A DNA stretch of 7,073 nt from Betaproteobacteria bacterium (lineage in GTDB: Bacteria > Pseudomonadota > Gammaproteobacteria > Burkholderiales > Burkholderiaceae). The notes under the pieces are model-generated. The model was given only the letters and a program-made list of their open reading frames with translations, ran no database searches and was not told the DNA's origin. Made by a program: the position numbers and the translations under genes. Location: the NCBI GenBank assembly GCA_013205155.1, contig JABMMT010000290.1, forward strand, positions 1 through 7,073. Reading direction: 5' to 3'. This document shows positions 6,722 through 7,073 of the stretch, one piece after another (within the stretch, counting starts at the first letter, position 1; each line of letters opens with the position of its first letter).

Positions 6722-7073
6722 ATGACTAAACGCGCACTTCGTAATATTGCTATCATCGCCCACGTCGACCACGGCAAAACCACATTGGTTGACCAACTTT
6801 TACGTCAATCAGGCACCTTTCGCTCGAATGAAAAAATGACCGAACGCGTCATGGATTCAAACGACTTAGAAAAAGAGCGTGGCATTACTATTTTGTCTAA
6901 GAACTGCTCAGTAGAGTACGACGGCACTCATGTCAATATTGTTGATACCCCAGGACATGCTGACTTTGGTGGTGAAGTAGAGCGCGTACTGTCTATGGTT
7001 GATGGTGTATTGCTCTTGGTTGATGCAGTTGAAGGCCCAATGCCGCAGACTCGTTTTGTGACCAAGAAAGCAC
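6722..7073 (+). CDS. typA: Ribosome-associated translational GTPase TypA/BipA, N-terminal part (3' end outside window)
   Basis: The frame opens at ATG 6722 and is still open at the right edge, giving 117 residues of a protein that is usually about 600 long. It is a translational GTPase of the EF-G/LepA class: G1 AHVDHGKT at residues 13-20, switch I with KERGITI at 51-57 containing the invariant Thr56, and G3 DTPGH at 75-79 followed by ADFGGEVERVL. The start (MTKRALRNIAIIAHVDHGKTT), the RVMDSNDLEKERGITI segment and the ADFGGEVERVLSMVDG segment are typical of TypA/BipA and differ from LepA, EF-G and peptide release factor 3. BipA binds the 70S ribosome and supports 50S assembly and growth in the cold or under stress. 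AGAAG at 6711-6715 is a modest ribosome binding site. Thirty-four bases separate it from truB, with no terminator or clear promoter, so it is probably cotranscribed. Confidence 0.95.
   Translation, partial: MTKRALRNIAIIAHVDHGKTTLVDQLLRQSGTFRSNEKMTERVMDSNDLEKERGITILSKNCSVEYDGTHVNIVDTPGHADFGGEVERVLSMVDGVLLLVDAVEGPMPQTRFVTKKA

Overview
The window is a compact plus-strand block of core housekeeping genes: the 3' end of a large-subunit pseudouridine synthase (rluB), then rimP, nusA, infB, rbfA and truB, and the 5' end of typA/bipA. Moderate base composition, the gene order and the protein signatures point to a betaproteobacterium of the Burkholderiaceae type. A low-GC member such as Polynucleobacter is my best guess, because Ralstonia and Burkholderia are much more GC-rich. 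The genus is inferred from memory of gene order and composition, not from a search.

Layout: positions 1-480 are the Gly/Arg/Gln-rich disordered tail of RluB, cut by the left edge. Positions 481-653 are the only sizeable non-coding gap. It holds a promoter with a perfect TATAAT -10 box directly behind the rluB stop, two well-formed RNA hairpins, and a Rho-independent terminator with nine Ts that ends only 24 bases before the rimP start codon. Five complete genes follow with junctions from a 4-base overlap to a 13-base gap, then 34 bases, then typA, which runs off the right edge.

How the genes work together: RimP and RbfA mature the 30S subunit. NusA controls elongation, pausing and termination by RNA polymerase. 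IF2 places initiator tRNA on the ribosome. TruB makes pseudouridine 55 in tRNA. TypA/BipA is a ribosome-associated GTPase. The operon therefore links transcription, ribosome assembly and initiation, as in many bacteria. No mobile element, CRISPR array, tRNA, rRNA or foreign gene is visible.

The most noteworthy part is the rimP leader (about 520-629). The terminator lies between the only visible promoter and rimP, with no room for another promoter behind it, so operon transcripts must read through it. This is the arrangement of an attenuator. A stretch in the leader (543-548) copies the terminator's 5' arm almost exactly and could compete for its 3' arm. NusA control of its own operon through this terminator is a reasonable inference but is not shown by the sequence. 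I found no convincing evidence of a wholly new system elsewhere in the window.
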